This document shows, piece by piece, positions 25,922 to 34,817 of a stretch of DNA of 64,000 bases. Source of the DNA: Chloroflexota bacterium. GTDB lineage: Bacteria > Chloroflexota > Anaerolineae > Anaerolineales > Villigracilaceae. The notes below the pieces were generated by a model, which had not been told where the DNA came from, searched no databases, and saw only the letters and a list, made by a program, of their open reading frames with translations. The stretch lies in NCBI GenBank assembly GCA_013388855.1, contig JACAEM010000035.1, forward strand, positions 1 through 64,000. Direction: 5' to 3'. Made by a program: the position numbers and the translations under genes. How positions within the stretch are numbered: the first letter of the stretch is position 1; each line of letters starts with the position of its first letter.

Positions 25922-27568
25922 TTATATCTTCGGACCTACGTCGATCACTTCCTGCGGCGTCCCCTCGGTAAACTTCCCGAAGTTCTCGATAAAGCGCTGT
26001 GCCAATTGCTTATATTTCTTGTCGTATTCTTTTTTGTCATGCCACGATGACGAGGGATCCAACACATCATCGGGAACATTCGGGCAGGCGCGCGGGACAT
26101 CAAAACCGAACACGGGATCTTTTTTGTACTCAACCGAATCCAACTTACCAGTCAAGGCAGCGTTCAACAATGCGCGCGTATGTCTGATCGAGATGCGCTT
26201 GCCAATGCCGTAGGGGCCACCCACCCAGCCGGTGTTGACCAGCCAGCATTTGACTCCATAGCGCTCGATCTTACGTTTGAGCAGTTCGGCATATTTATAG
26301 GGATGATGAACCATGAACGGTCCGCCAAAACAAGCAGAGAACGTAATCTCCGGTTCCTTCCCTAAGCCGACCTCTGTTCCCGCTATCTTGGAGGTGTACC
26401 CGCTGATGAATTGATACAACGCCTGGTTCGGAGAAAGACGTGCAATCGGCGGCATGACTCCACTGGCGTCACACGTCAACAGGATGATATTCTTCGGATG
26501 CCCAGCCTTCTTCTCCGGGACGGCATTCGCGATAAATGTCAGGGGGTAGGAAGCGCGCGTGTTCTCGGTAATCGAGTCATCGTCCAAGTCAATGAGGCGG
26601 GTGATCGGGTCAAAGGAGACATTCTCGAGGATTGTTCCGAACATTTTCGTTGTCGCATAAATCTCCGGCTCGGCTGTCTCCGATAACCCAATAACCTTGG
26701 CATAACATCCGCCTTCGAAATTGAAGACACCCTCGTCGCTCCAACCGTGTTCATCGTCGCCGATCAAGCGGCGGGTCGGGTCGGCGGAGAGGGTCGTCTT
26801 GCCGGTGCCACTCAGCCCGAAGAACAGCGCAACATCGTTTGGGTTGTCCGGGGCGACGTTTGCCGAGCAATGCATGGAAAGGACGCCCTCCAGCGGCAGA
26901 AGGTAATTCAACAATGTGAAAACTGTTTTCTTCAACTCACCTGCATAGGCGGTGTTGCCGATAATAGCAAGCTTCTTTTCGAAATTCAAAACGATGAATG
27001 TTTCTGTATTGGTACTATCCACAGAGGGCGAACCCTTGAAACCAGGCGCGGCGAAGATCGTGAACTCGGGGACAAAACGCTTATATTCCTCCAACGATTG
27101 CGGCAAGAGGAACATATTCCGCAGGAATATGCTGTGCCAGGCCAGCTCCGTCACAAAACGGACCGGCAGGCGATAGTTTTCATCCGCACCGCCGTAGAGG
27201 TCCTGAACAAAGACATCCTTACCCTGCAAGTAGCCCAACATCCTGGCATACAACGAGTCGAACTTCTCGGTCTCGAACGGACGGTTATACACGCCCCACC
27301 AAATATTCTGCTCCGAGTCAACATGCCGCACGACGAACTTGTCATTCGCCGAGCGCGCGGTATGCTTGCCAGTGTGCGCTACGAATGGACCACCAGAAAC
27401 CGTCACGCCCTCACTACGAAAGATTGCTTCTTCATACAACGCTTCAGTCGTCAGATTCCAATAGGCAAGCCGTAAATTCGTAACACCCTGATTAGAGAGG
27501 TTAAAGTCCGCTTTACGGGCTTGGGCGATCGCTTCGGCAGGAGTTTTGATATTGAGCAAGTTATTCAT
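25922..27568 (-). CDS. pckA: Phosphoenolpyruvate carboxykinase (ATP)
   Basis: A 548-residue enzyme that turns oxaloacetate and ATP into PEP, CO2 and ADP. The ATP-specific P-loop GLSGTGKTTLSADP lies at about 240-253, followed by the metal-binding DDEHGW, and the substrate region AYAGELKKTVFTLLNYLLP at about 202-220. The start at 27568 was preferred over the in-frame codon at 27589 because TAGGAGAG precedes it, and the upstream one would overlap the aminotransferase. Co-transcribed with the aspartate aminotransferase, which makes the oxaloacetate: a gluconeogenic pair. Confidence 0.93.
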   Translation of the reverse strand: MNNLLNIKTPAEAIAQARKADFNLSNQGVTNLRLAYWNLTTEALYEEAIFRSEGVTVSGGPFVAHTGKHTARSANDKFVVRHVDSEQNIWWGVYNRPFETEKFDSLYARMLGYLQGKDVFVQDLYGGADENYRLPVRFVTELAWHSIFLRNMFLLPQSLEEYKRFVPEFTIFAAPGFKGSPSVDSTNTETFIVLNFEKKLAIIGNTAYAGELKKTVFTLLNYLLPLEGVLSMHCSANVAPDNPNDVALFFGLSGTGKTTLSADPTRRLIGDDEHGWSDEGVFNFEGGCYAKVIGLSETAEPEIYATTKMFGTILENVSFDPITRLIDLDDDSITENTRASYPLTFIANAVPEKKAGHPKNIILLTCDASGVMPPIARLSPNQALYQFISGYTSKIAGTEVGLGKEPEITFSACFGGPFMVHHPYKYAELLKRKIERYGVKCWLVNTGWVGGPYGIGKRISIRHTRALLNAALTGKLDSVEYKKDPVFGFDVPRACPNVPDDVLDPSSSWHDKKEYDKKYKQLAQRFIENFGKFTEGTPQEVIDVGPKI

Positions 27569-27579
27569 CGTCGTCTCTC

Positions 27580-28797
27580 CTACATCCAATCACGGATCAT
27601 CTTCTTATCGCCAATGTAGATCTCATTTGGGCTGGTGGGGTCGAGAGCCCATTTGATACGGGCAATGCCCTCGGTCACATCTTTCACCGAGCCTGCGAAC
27701 GAAATACGAATGTGACCTTCCATGCCAAATTCCCTGCCAGGCACGGTCACCACCATCGCCTTCTTGAGCAGGAACTTCGAGACTTCCACAGAGTTGTTGT
27801 TGAAGGCACGCAGGTCCGGCAGGGCGTAGAACGTTCCCGCCGGCGGGATAAGGCGCGCACCGTTGAAGGTCTTCATCTCCTGGAGCACCACGTCGCGGTT
27901 GTTCTGGATTTGCAACCGCAACGCTTCCACCACGGACTGCATGCCGTTCAACGCGCCCTCAGCCGCCGCCTGCGCGATGGGCGATACACAGGATGTCGTC
28001 TGCGCCAGAACATTGGTCATCACCCTCACCAGTTCGCGCGGACCCACCACCCACCCGATTCGAAAACCGGTCATACCATAAAGTTTCGCCACGCCGTTGA
28101 CCACGACGATATGCGAATTTTCAATATCCTTTTTCGTGAAACGATAGGCAGGGATCGCCACATTCCGGTCGAAAGTTAGTTTATGATAGATATCGTCACA
28201 GATCATGAAAATGCCTTTTTTCTCGCACAGGTTCACGATCTTTTCAATCAGCTCCGGCGGGTAGATTGCACCGGATGGATTGTTCGGGCTGTTAACGATG
28301 ATCGCTCGCGTGGAGGAAGTCACTGCCCGCTCGATCTCGGCAAAATTTGGGGTAAACGTTCCATCTTCGGGGGTCACAATCACCGGTCTCCCCGTGCACA
28401 TCTTGATCATCTCGGTATAGGAGACCCAGTACGGCGCAATGATGATTACTTCATCCTGTGGGTTGAGAATCGAATATAGGATGTTAAACAGGGATTGCTT
28501 GGCGCCGTTGGTGACGATCACATTCTCCGGTGAAACCAAGCGGTCATAATTCTCCTCCGTATAACGGATGACTGCTTTTTTCATAGAGGGGAGGCCGTCG
28601 GGAGGCGTATATTTCACTTCACCGCTGGTCAATTTGGCGGCTGAGGAAAGAATCGCTGAGATCGGCGTCTTGTTTTTCGGTTCACCAATCCCCAGGTTGA
28701 TCACAGCTTCGCCGCGCTCCTTTAGGAGCCGGGCTTCCTCGTTTAGGGCAAAGGTGGGCGACTCGGCAATGTCGCAGGCAAGCGAACTTAACTTCAT
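27580..28797 (-). CDS. Aspartate aminotransferase-type PLP enzyme
   Basis: A 405-residue fold type I class I aminotransferase. The N-terminal INLGIGEPKNKTP region, the NSPNNPSGA substrate-site motif (about residue 171-179), and the PLP Lys in VVNGVAKLYGMTGFRIG (Lys about 242) are all present, as is the C-terminal IRISFAG Arg. It interconverts aspartate or a related amino acid with oxaloacetate. TAGGAGAAACCC precedes the ATG. The leader upstream holds a promoter, repeats and an attenuator-like hairpin, so expression is probably controlled. The PEP carboxykinase gene follows after 11 bases. Confidence 0.88.
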   Translation of the reverse strand: MKLSSLACDIAESPTFALNEEARLLKERGEAVINLGIGEPKNKTPISAILSSAAKLTSGEVKYTPPDGLPSMKKAVIRYTEENYDRLVSPENVIVTNGAKQSLFNILYSILNPQDEVIIIAPYWVSYTEMIKMCTGRPVIVTPEDGTFTPNFAEIERAVTSSTRAIIVNSPNNPSGAIYPPELIEKIVNLCEKKGIFMICDDIYHKLTFDRNVAIPAYRFTKKDIENSHIVVVNGVAKLYGMTGFRIGWVVGPRELVRVMTNVLAQTTSCVSPIAQAAAEGALNGMQSVVEALRLQIQNNRDVVLQEMKTFNGARLIPPAGTFYALPDLRAFNNNSVEVSKFLLKKAMVVTVPGREFGMEGHIRISFAGSVKDVTEGIARIKWALDPTSPNEIYIGDKKMIRDWM

Positions 28798-28810
28798 GGG
28801 TTTCTCCTAT

Positions 28811-28850
28811 AAAAAATAATCTGGTCAGAGGGCATCATCTCTGACCAGAT
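28811..28850 (-). terminator. Attenuator-like hairpin in the aminotransferase leader
   Basis: CTCTGACCAGAT (28839-28850) and ATCTGGTCAGAG (28819-28830) form a perfect 12-pair stem around eight bases. On the minus-strand transcript it is followed at once by ATTATTTTTT (28811-28820) and then the TAGGAG ribosome binding site. The form is that of an intrinsic terminator placed inside a leader. A third copy of the same arm lies upstream at 28891-28906 and could pair with the last arm instead. Confidence 0.65.
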
Positions 28851-28890
28851 ATGTTCATAGAACCGCACAATCAGCGGCGCTGACAAGTTT

Positions 28891-28923
28891 ATTGTCAGAC
28901 CAGATTATCATGAGGTGATTATA
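28891..28923 (-). promoter_or_regulatory. Aminotransferase promoter and FadR-like operator
   Basis: On the minus strand a perfect TATAAT (28918-28923) is followed about 11 bases later by AATCTGGTCTGACAAT (28891-28906), which resembles the TGGTCnGACCA sites bound by the FadR/PdhR branch of GntR regulators. Placed from about +5, it would block transcription when bound. No strong -35 is seen. Confidence 0.5.
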
Positions 28924-29082
28924 CTACCGGGAGAAAACCACCAGAACGGACAAATGTCATCATTCTTGAAAACAGGTGAAATGATTTTAAACCGGCCATG
29001 GAATATAACTTTATGTTCAGTGTCATAAACTACAAAGTTCCGAGATTTCACCCGGAACTTTGCGTTTCTTTTATGCGGCTTC

Positions 29083-29787
29083 TTATTTCCGGGACATTCC
29101 GGCAACAGCCTGGAGCAAAGCATTCGCTACAAGTTGCCCAGATTGCTGACGATGCGGTTTTTGTCCCAATGGACCCGCTGCCATCAAGGCGGCAAGTCCG
29201 GCTTGCAAATTTCCCTGCCCCTGCTGTTTTGCGCTCATGAAAGCCATGCCTGCATTCAAAAGATCGCCAAGGTCGAGTCCGTCCTGAGCTTGTGAGGTAC
29301 TCTGTTGTGGGGATTGCCCACCGCCAAGCAACGCCCCCAAAAGGTCTCCGGCATCCGGCGCCGCTGACTGCTGACCACCTCCGAGCAGAGAGCCGAGCAA
29401 ATCCCCGCCTCCCTGCGAAGCCGGTTGCTGCCCGCCCCCGAGAAGCGACTGAATCAACATCATGGCATTGTCCGGCGTGACGGCATCCTGTCCCTGGAGC
29501 TGTTGCGCGGCTTGTGCCAAGCCTTGTGAATAGGCATGTGCCGAACCACTGGTCGCATGTTGAGACAAATACTGGCTGGCATGACTGAGCTGTTGGGATG
29601 GTGAAGCACCCTGCTGGCTTCCCAAAGCTTGTGTAATCATATTGAAAGCCTGCACCATGTTATCGCCATGATTTTGATTATCCGTGTCAGCTTGATTTAG
29701 GGAAGTCTGATTTGCAGCCAATGCCTGTGCGGCAACATTAAAAAGAGAAGCTAGGTCAATACCGCGAGACGAGGAACGATTTTGCAT
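29083..29787 (-). CDS. Gln/Gly-rich low-complexity protein
   Basis: A 234-residue protein rich in Gln, Ala, Gly and Ser. The N-half is helical and Asn/Gln-rich (ASLFNVAAQALAANQTSLNQ); the centre repeats SLLGGGQQ, SLLGGGQQ, ALLGGGQS with spacing of about 18-20 residues (about 113-160); and the C-half has GLDLGDLLNAGMAFMSAKQ. No signal peptide or membrane segment. Family not recognised. The ATG has GAAAGGA upstream and the promoter is part of the shared palindrome at 29822-29850. A structural or stress-related role is only a guess. Confidence 0.6.
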   Translation of the reverse strand: MQNRSSSRGIDLASLFNVAAQALAANQTSLNQADTDNQNHGDNMVQAFNMITQALGSQQGASPSQQLSHASQYLSQHATSGSAHAYSQGLAQAAQQLQGQDAVTPDNAMMLIQSLLGGGQQPASQGGGDLLGSLLGGGQQSAAPDAGDLLGALLGGGQSPQQSTSQAQDGLDLGDLLNAGMAFMSAKQQGQGNLQAGLAALMAAGPLGQKPHRQQSGQLVANALLQAVAGMSRK

Positions 29788-29821
29788 GTGGGCGTCCTTT
29801 CATGATCAACAATTGATGAAT

Positions 29822-29850
29822 ACATTATAGCAAACAAAGTGCTATAATGT
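29822..29850. promoter_or_regulatory. Symmetric divergent promoter palindrome
   Basis: ACATTATAGCA (29822-29832) and TGCTATAATGT (29840-29850) are perfect reverse complements around AACAAAG. Each arm carries a TATAAT -10 element, one for the minus-strand Gln-rich gene (start 37 bases away) and one for the plus-strand DUF3597 gene (start 84 bases away). Normal -35 elements are not obvious. Confidence 0.6.
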
Positions 29851-29931
29851 CATCAGTGCAAGCGAGGATGACGCTAAAATCATTCTCTTCATTAATTTCC
29901 AAAACCAAAAGTCATCGAAAGGAATTGTATT

Positions 29932-30477
29932 ATGGGACTCTTCGCAAAAATTCTCGATAAACTAGGATTGAACAAGGATAAGGACAAAGAAGCAGAGGCC
30001 GCACAAGCACAGGCGCTCGCCGATATGGCAAAGAAGGAAGCCGAAGCTCGCGCAAAACTGCAAATGTCCACCAGCGCCCCTGTGGCTAAGCCAGCCGCCC
30101 CTGCAGCTCCCACGGCGGCTTCCACCGCCAAACCGGCAAACATTGCCCTCAGCCCGGAAGAGCTTGCCGCCATGGGCCGTAACGCAAAACCGTCCGAACC
30201 TGCCGTCAAACCAATCTCTGAAGTGGATGTGGTCAAGAAACTGGAAGAGATGACCAAAGGTTCCGGTCTTGATTGGAAGGTTTCCATCGTCGACTTGCTC
30301 AAGGTCCTCGGCATCGACAGCAGTCTTGCAGCACGCAAGGAACTTGCCGAGGAACTTGGCTGCCCCGCCGAATTGATGGGCGGCGACCACAGCAAGATGA
30401 ACATTTGGCTGCATAAGACAGTCCTAAAGAAAATTGCCGAGAATGGCGGCAACATTCCAGCGAATCTCTTGGACTAA
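29932..30477 (+). CDS. DUF3597-domain protein
   Basis: A 181-residue protein. An N-terminal basic/amphipathic segment (MGLFAKILDKLGL) and an Ala-rich Lys/Glu helix are followed by a Pro/Ala linker (about 45-70). The C-terminal DUF3597 domain (about 95-181) has DVVKKLEEMTKGSGLDWKVS, SIVDLLKVLGIDSSLAARKELA and the conserved ending IPANLLD. The domain is described as LysM-like helical but has no known function. A strong terminator follows, so the gene is monocistronic. Confidence 0.85.
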   Translation: MGLFAKILDKLGLNKDKDKEAEAAQAQALADMAKKEAEARAKLQMSTSAPVAKPAAPAAPTAASTAKPANIALSPEELAAMGRNAKPSEPAVKPISEVDVVKKLEEMTKGSGLDWKVSIVDLLKVLGIDSSLAARKELAEELGCPAELMGGDHSKMNIWLHKTVLKKIAENGGNIPANLLD

Positions 30478-30490
30478 AGTTTCACCCAAT

Positions 30491-30526
30491 AAAACAGCGC
30501 AGGAAACAACCTGCGCTGTTTTATTT
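30491..30526 (+). terminator. Terminator after the DUF3597 gene
   Basis: AAAACAGCGCAGG (30491-30503) pairs with CCTGCGCTGTTTT (30510-30522) around AAACAA, followed by ATTTT. Starts 13 bases after the stop codon. Confidence 0.9.
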
Positions 30527-30606
30527 TGGCTTTGTTGTCGATAAATGTTGTAAAATATCGGGAGCATCGCAACACTTGAAGGTCGTTCATGTAAAAGGAG
30601 ACATCC

Positions 30607-33045
30607 ATGGAGGAGTACGAAAAACTGGGTTCGTTCTATCTTGGGCGGGTATATGACCTTGAAGCGCAAAAGGCAAAGGATGAACTTCTACTGTATGATT
30701 CAAAAGACCTGACCACCCATGCCGTGTGTGTTGGGATGACCGGCTCCGGCAAGACCGGTCTCTGCATTTCCCTCATCGAGGAAGCCGCCATTGACGGCGT
30801 ACCTGCCATCCTCATCGACCCCAAGGGCGATCTCGCCAACCTGCTCCTGACCTTCCCCCAACTGCGCGGAACAGACTTTCTTCCCTGGATCAACCTCGAC
30901 GACGCGCGCCAAAAAGGGATGACTCCCGAAGAGTACGCCAACAAACAAGCCGACACTTGGAAAAATGGTCTCGCCAGTTGGAACCAGAGCGGAGAACGTA
31001 TCCAACGCCTGCGAGACGCCAGCGACATCCGCATCTACACTCCCGGCTCCAGCGCCGGGATCCCGGTATCGATTCTGAAATCCTTCGCCGCGCCGGAACC
31101 CGCCCTCCGGGAAGACAGCGACCTCCTGCGCGAACGCGTCAGCACCACCGCCACCAGCCTGCTCGGTCTGGTGGGCATCGAAGCCGACCCCGTCCAAAGC
31201 CGCGAACACATCCTGCTCTCGACCATCCTCGACACCGCCTGGCGGCAGGGACGCGACCTCGACCTGGCAACGCTCATCCAACAAGTGCAGACACCGCCCG
31301 TCGAGAAAGTCGGCGTGCTTGACCTCGAATCCTTCTACCCATCGAAGGAACGCTTCGGGCTCGTCATGGCGTTGAACAACTTGCTGGCATCGCCAGGCTT
31401 CAGCGCCTGGTTACAGGGCGTTCCGCTCGACATCGGACAGATCCTCTATACGCCCACCGGCAAGCCTCGTCTCGCCATTTTCTCCATCGCGCACCTCAGC
31501 GATCCGGAGCGCATGTTCTTCGTTTCATTGTTGATGAACCAAATTTTGAGTTGGATGCGCGGTCAGCCAGGCACCACCAGCCTGCGCGCGCTCGTATACA
31601 TGGACGAGATCTTCGGCTACCTGCCGCCCACCAGCAACCCGCCATCCAAACTGCCGATGCTTACCCTGCTCAAGCAGGCACGCGCCTTCGGCGTGGGCAT
31701 GGTACTCGCCACGCAAAACCCGGTGGACCTCGATTACAAAGCCCTTTCCAACATCGGCACATGGTTCATCGGTCGGCTACAGACCGAGCGCGACAAAGCC
31801 CGCCTGCTCGACGGTCTCGAAAGCGCTGCCGCGGGAGCGCAATTCAACCGCTCGCAGATCGAGAAAATCATTTCGTCGCTCGGCAACCGGGTATTCTTGA
31901 TGAACAACACACATGAGGACGCGCCCGAACTGATGCAGACGCGCTGGGCGCTGTCGTATTTGAGAGGCCCATTGACGCGGGATCAAATCAAGGTCCTGAT
32001 GGACCCGTACCGCGGCGACGCGTCCACGACGAAGCCTGCGGCGGCTCCCGTTTCAACAGCGACCGCGGCGGCTGTGACCATATCCGCTGCCCCATCCGTT
32101 TCGGCAAGTCAGCCTGCGCTCCCGCCCGGCATCCAGGCATTCTTCCTGCCGGTGCGCGGCTCCAGCGGGAAGACTCTCGTTTACCAGCCCAAGGTTATCG
32201 GCGCGGCGAAGATCAATTTTGCCGATGCCAAGACCAGGGTCAGCACGACCCAAAGCAAGGTATATCTCACCCCCGTCACGGACGATGCCATTCCCGTCAC
32301 CTGGGATGGCGCCGAAGAGATCAGCATCCCTGCCACAGACCTGGAAAAATCGGCACAGGGCGGCGCGCAATTCAGCAACCTGCCCTCCGCCGCCAGTCAG
32401 GCGAAAAATTACGCCGCATGGAACAAAGATTTTGCCAACTGGCTCTACGGCTCGCAGTCCATCAATCTGTTCCAAAGCCCCAGCCTGAAATTGGTCTCTC
32501 AGCCGGGCGAAGATGAACGCGACTTTCGCATCCGTGCGGGACAGGTCGCCCGTGAAAAACGAGATGAATTGGTGGAAGCCCTCCGCAAGAAATACGCGCC
32601 CAAAATGGCTACACTCCAAGAGCGCCTGCGCAAGGCACAAGCCGCCGTGGAAAAACAAAAGGAGCAGGCTCAACAGGCGAAACTGCAAACTGCCCTTTCA
32701 TTCGGCTCCACGCTGCTTGGTGCGTTCACGGGGCGCAAATCTTTAAGCGGCACCATCAACAAGGCGACGACTGCCGCCCGGAAAGCAGGGCGCGCCATGG
32801 AGGAAGGCGGCGATGTCTCACGCGCCAACGAAACAGTCGAAGCGATCCAGCAACAACTGGCCGACCTGGATGCTCAGTTGAAGTCTGAGACGGATGCCCT
32901 GGCAGAAAAAGTGGACCCGCTGACCGAAAGCTTGGAAACCATTTCCGTCAAACCCAAGAAAACGGACATCACTGTCCAACTGGTTTCCCTCGCCTGGGCG
33001 CCTTATTGGCAGGATGAGCAGGGAAATGTGACACCGGCATGGTAG
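30607..33045 (+). CDS. HerA/DUF853-like ATPase
   Basis: An 812-residue protein with an N-terminal RecA-like ATPase: Walker A GMTGSGKTGL at 43-52, a DPKGDLANLLL segment at about 80, Walker B LVYMDEIFGYLPP at about 330, and VLATQNPVDLDYKALSN at about 365. This matches HerA/FtsK-type DUF87/DUF853 proteins, which move DNA or peptides through a hexamer. After residue 480 comes a Pro/Ala linker and a domain of unknown type (about 500-640), then a coiled coil (about 650-700) and a helical C-terminus. No NurA nuclease gene is adjacent. AAAAGGAGA precedes the ATG. Confidence 0.75.
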   Translation: MEEYEKLGSFYLGRVYDLEAQKAKDELLLYDSKDLTTHAVCVGMTGSGKTGLCISLIEEAAIDGVPAILIDPKGDLANLLLTFPQLRGTDFLPWINLDDARQKGMTPEEYANKQADTWKNGLASWNQSGERIQRLRDASDIRIYTPGSSAGIPVSILKSFAAPEPALREDSDLLRERVSTTATSLLGLVGIEADPVQSREHILLSTILDTAWRQGRDLDLATLIQQVQTPPVEKVGVLDLESFYPSKERFGLVMALNNLLASPGFSAWLQGVPLDIGQILYTPTGKPRLAIFSIAHLSDPERMFFVSLLMNQILSWMRGQPGTTSLRALVYMDEIFGYLPPTSNPPSKLPMLTLLKQARAFGVGMVLATQNPVDLDYKALSNIGTWFIGRLQTERDKARLLDGLESAAAGAQFNRSQIEKIISSLGNRVFLMNNTHEDAPELMQTRWALSYLRGPLTRDQIKVLMDPYRGDASTTKPAAAPVSTATAAAVTISAAPSVSASQPALPPGIQAFFLPVRGSSGKTLVYQPKVIGAAKINFADAKTRVSTTQSKVYLTPVTDDAIPVTWDGAEEISIPATDLEKSAQGGAQFSNLPSAASQAKNYAAWNKDFANWLYGSQSINLFQSPSLKLVSQPGEDERDFRIRAGQVAREKRDELVEALRKKYAPKMATLQERLRKAQAAVEKQKEQAQQAKLQTALSFGSTLLGAFTGRKSLSGTINKATTAARKAGRAMEEGGDVSRANETVEAIQQQLADLDAQLKSETDALAEKVDPLTESLETISVKPKKTDITVQLVSLAWAPYWQDEQGNVTPAW

Positions 33046-33143
33046 GAGTTGCTTCTTCTTATTTACGATAATGCCGCTCTGAACATCAACGAAGAGGCTT
33101 GATCACAAGGCGATTCTTCGTTCCGCCCAAAATGACATAGCGG

Positions 33144-34358
33144 CTACTGGCATGTAAACTTTGCCGGGTCAGGGTCGGCGGCGATATTCCACACGCGGCT
33201 AAATTCCTGCAAGTACAAGGCAGCCACATCGGGGTTATCGATGATGATGACATTCTCGTCATTGTTATCGGTGGCATTGTTCGAGAAATTGAAAGAACCA
33301 GTGATCACCAGCCGGTTGTCCACAATAATTAACTTGTGGTGCAGGAACCTGGGATTCCCATCCTGCCGAACCGGGACGCGGGCACAGAAGAACGTCCGCA
33401 GTTCTGCGCCCTCGGTTTCGCTGCCGGTCTTTTCGTATACACCTGCCACGTCCACCCCGGCGGCGTAGCGGTCGATCATCGTTTTGGCAAGCGGATAATC
33501 GGTAAAACTGAACGCCAGGAAACGAATATTTGACTGCGCCCCGGCAACCAGTGGGATGATACGATTCAAGACATCATCCTCCGGCGAGAAATAGACCTGT
33601 ATCAAAGTTCCATTCACGAGAGCACTCTGATGCTCAGCCAGGGATGGGGATTTGGGACCAAATTGCCCATCCCACATTTCAAAGAACTCACGCTCGTACA
33701 TCGCGGCGATCTCCGGTGAATGAATGACCACCGCGTTGTTATTTTGCTGAAATACAGCGCTGATAGTGAAATTCGTCGAACCGGTCCACACAGTTTGTTG
33801 GTCGAAAACGATGAACTTGTTGTGCATCAGCGCCGAGCGGGAATCAGCAACGACCTCAATGCCTGCCTCCTGCAACAGCGCAAATTGACCCCGGTCCGGG
33901 TCTTCGTCGGCTTCGAGTCCGCTCTCATCGTCGGTGACCCAGCGCACGTCCACGCCGCGCTGGCGCGCCGCGATCAAGGCTTCGGCAATCGGCGTCAGGT
34001 CGAATTCAAACGCGGCAATATGAATGCTGTTCGCGGCGGCATTGATCTTTTCGATCAATTTCCCCGCAATCGAGCTCTGCCATTGCGCCGGGTCATTGAC
34101 CGCGAATGGATCGGTGAAATATACCTCCCACCATTGACTAGCCGGGGTTGGCGTTGGAGGAATTTCCACCACCGGCGTCACACCCGGAGGAAAGTCCACC
34201 TGCGGCGTACCGGTCGCGAAAACGACAGTCGGCGTCGGTTCCCCAGAGTCGGGTCCGGAGCCCGTCAGCGAGTAAATGACTCCGAGAACAAATAAAATGA
34301 TCACCGAGAGAACCGAACCCAGTGCAGTTCTCTTCGACATCGCCCGTCTTTTCGGCAT
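33144..34358 (-). CDS. Phospholipase D-like exported nuclease/lipase
   Basis: A 404-residue protein with an N-terminal membrane anchor (about 12-32), a Pro/Thr-rich stalk (about 35-75), and two PLD catalytic halves. The first HxKxxxxD motif is MHNKFIVFD near 185 and the second is LHHKLIIVDNRLVITGSFN near 350, both with the N/S residues that follow. This architecture suggests a surface-anchored phosphodiesterase acting on phospholipids or DNA (Nuc-like). It lies seven bases downstream of the helical protein at 34365 in the rpmF-fabD operon. Confidence 0.85.
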   Translation of the reverse strand: MPKRRAMSKRTALGSVLSVIILFVLGVIYSLTGSGPDSGEPTPTVVFATGTPQVDFPPGVTPVVEIPPTPTPASQWWEVYFTDPFAVNDPAQWQSSIAGKLIEKINAAANSIHIAAFEFDLTPIAEALIAARQRGVDVRWVTDDESGLEADEDPDRGQFALLQEAGIEVVADSRSALMHNKFIVFDQQTVWTGSTNFTISAVFQQNNNAVVIHSPEIAAMYEREFFEMWDGQFGPKSPSLAEHQSALVNGTLIQVYFSPEDDVLNRIIPLVAGAQSNIRFLAFSFTDYPLAKTMIDRYAAGVDVAGVYEKTGSETEGAELRTFFCARVPVRQDGNPRFLHHKLIIVDNRLVITGSFNFSNNATDNNDENVIIIDNPDVAALYLQEFSRVWNIAADPDPAKFTCQ

Positions 34359-34364
34359 AAACTC

Positions 34365-34799
34365 CTATTGCGATTCCTCTATCAAACCCTTGAAACTCTG
34401 GATCAATTGAAGCGGGGTCCTGTTCTTATCATCCACCTGATTCAAAACAATATTCATACGATCGACCAACGATGGTTTCCCGCCTTCTCCATGGATGGTC
34501 TTAAGATACTCATTCAATTTGTCGCGTAATTGCGCGCGGGCAGCAGGATCGGCATATTTACCCGAAGCCCAATTTCCTGCGGAGCGCATCGTCTGACGCA
34601 CAGCCTTAAGTTGAGGCTCCAATGCCTGCTCTGCGGCAGCGTCATCCATGCCTTCCGTCTTTTTCACCAGCATGGTTGCGGTCGCAATACCCCAATTCAG
34701 CAGTTCAGTCGCGGCGTCGGCATCGAGCATCTCCAAAAGAGCCTCGTTTCCCGAAATTTCACCGACAACTTTATTGATGCGAGAGTTGATATCAGCCAT
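34365..34799 (-). CDS. Hypothetical helical protein
   Basis: A 144-residue, all-helical soluble protein: INSRINKVVGEISG, ALLEMLDADAATELLNWGIA, then EQALEPQLKAVRQTMRSAGN and a C-terminal helix pair. No signal, membrane segment or catalytic motif. I do not recognise the family. It sits between fabD and the PLD gene, all on the minus strand with gaps under 20 bases, so it is part of that operon. Confidence 0.6.
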   Translation of the reverse strand: MADINSRINKVVGEISGNEALLEMLDADAATELLNWGIATATMLVKKTEGMDDAAAEQALEPQLKAVRQTMRSAGNWASGKYADPAARAQLRDKLNEYLKTIHGEGGKPSLVDRMNIVLNQVDDKNRTPLQLIQSFKGLIEESQ

Positions 34800-34817
34800 G
34801 ACCGAAGTATAGCAGAT

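Noticed and set aside
28888-28910. T-box riboswitch upstream of the aminotransferase
   Set aside because: No specifier loop or T-box consensus sequence; the repeated arms fit an operator or simple attenuator better.
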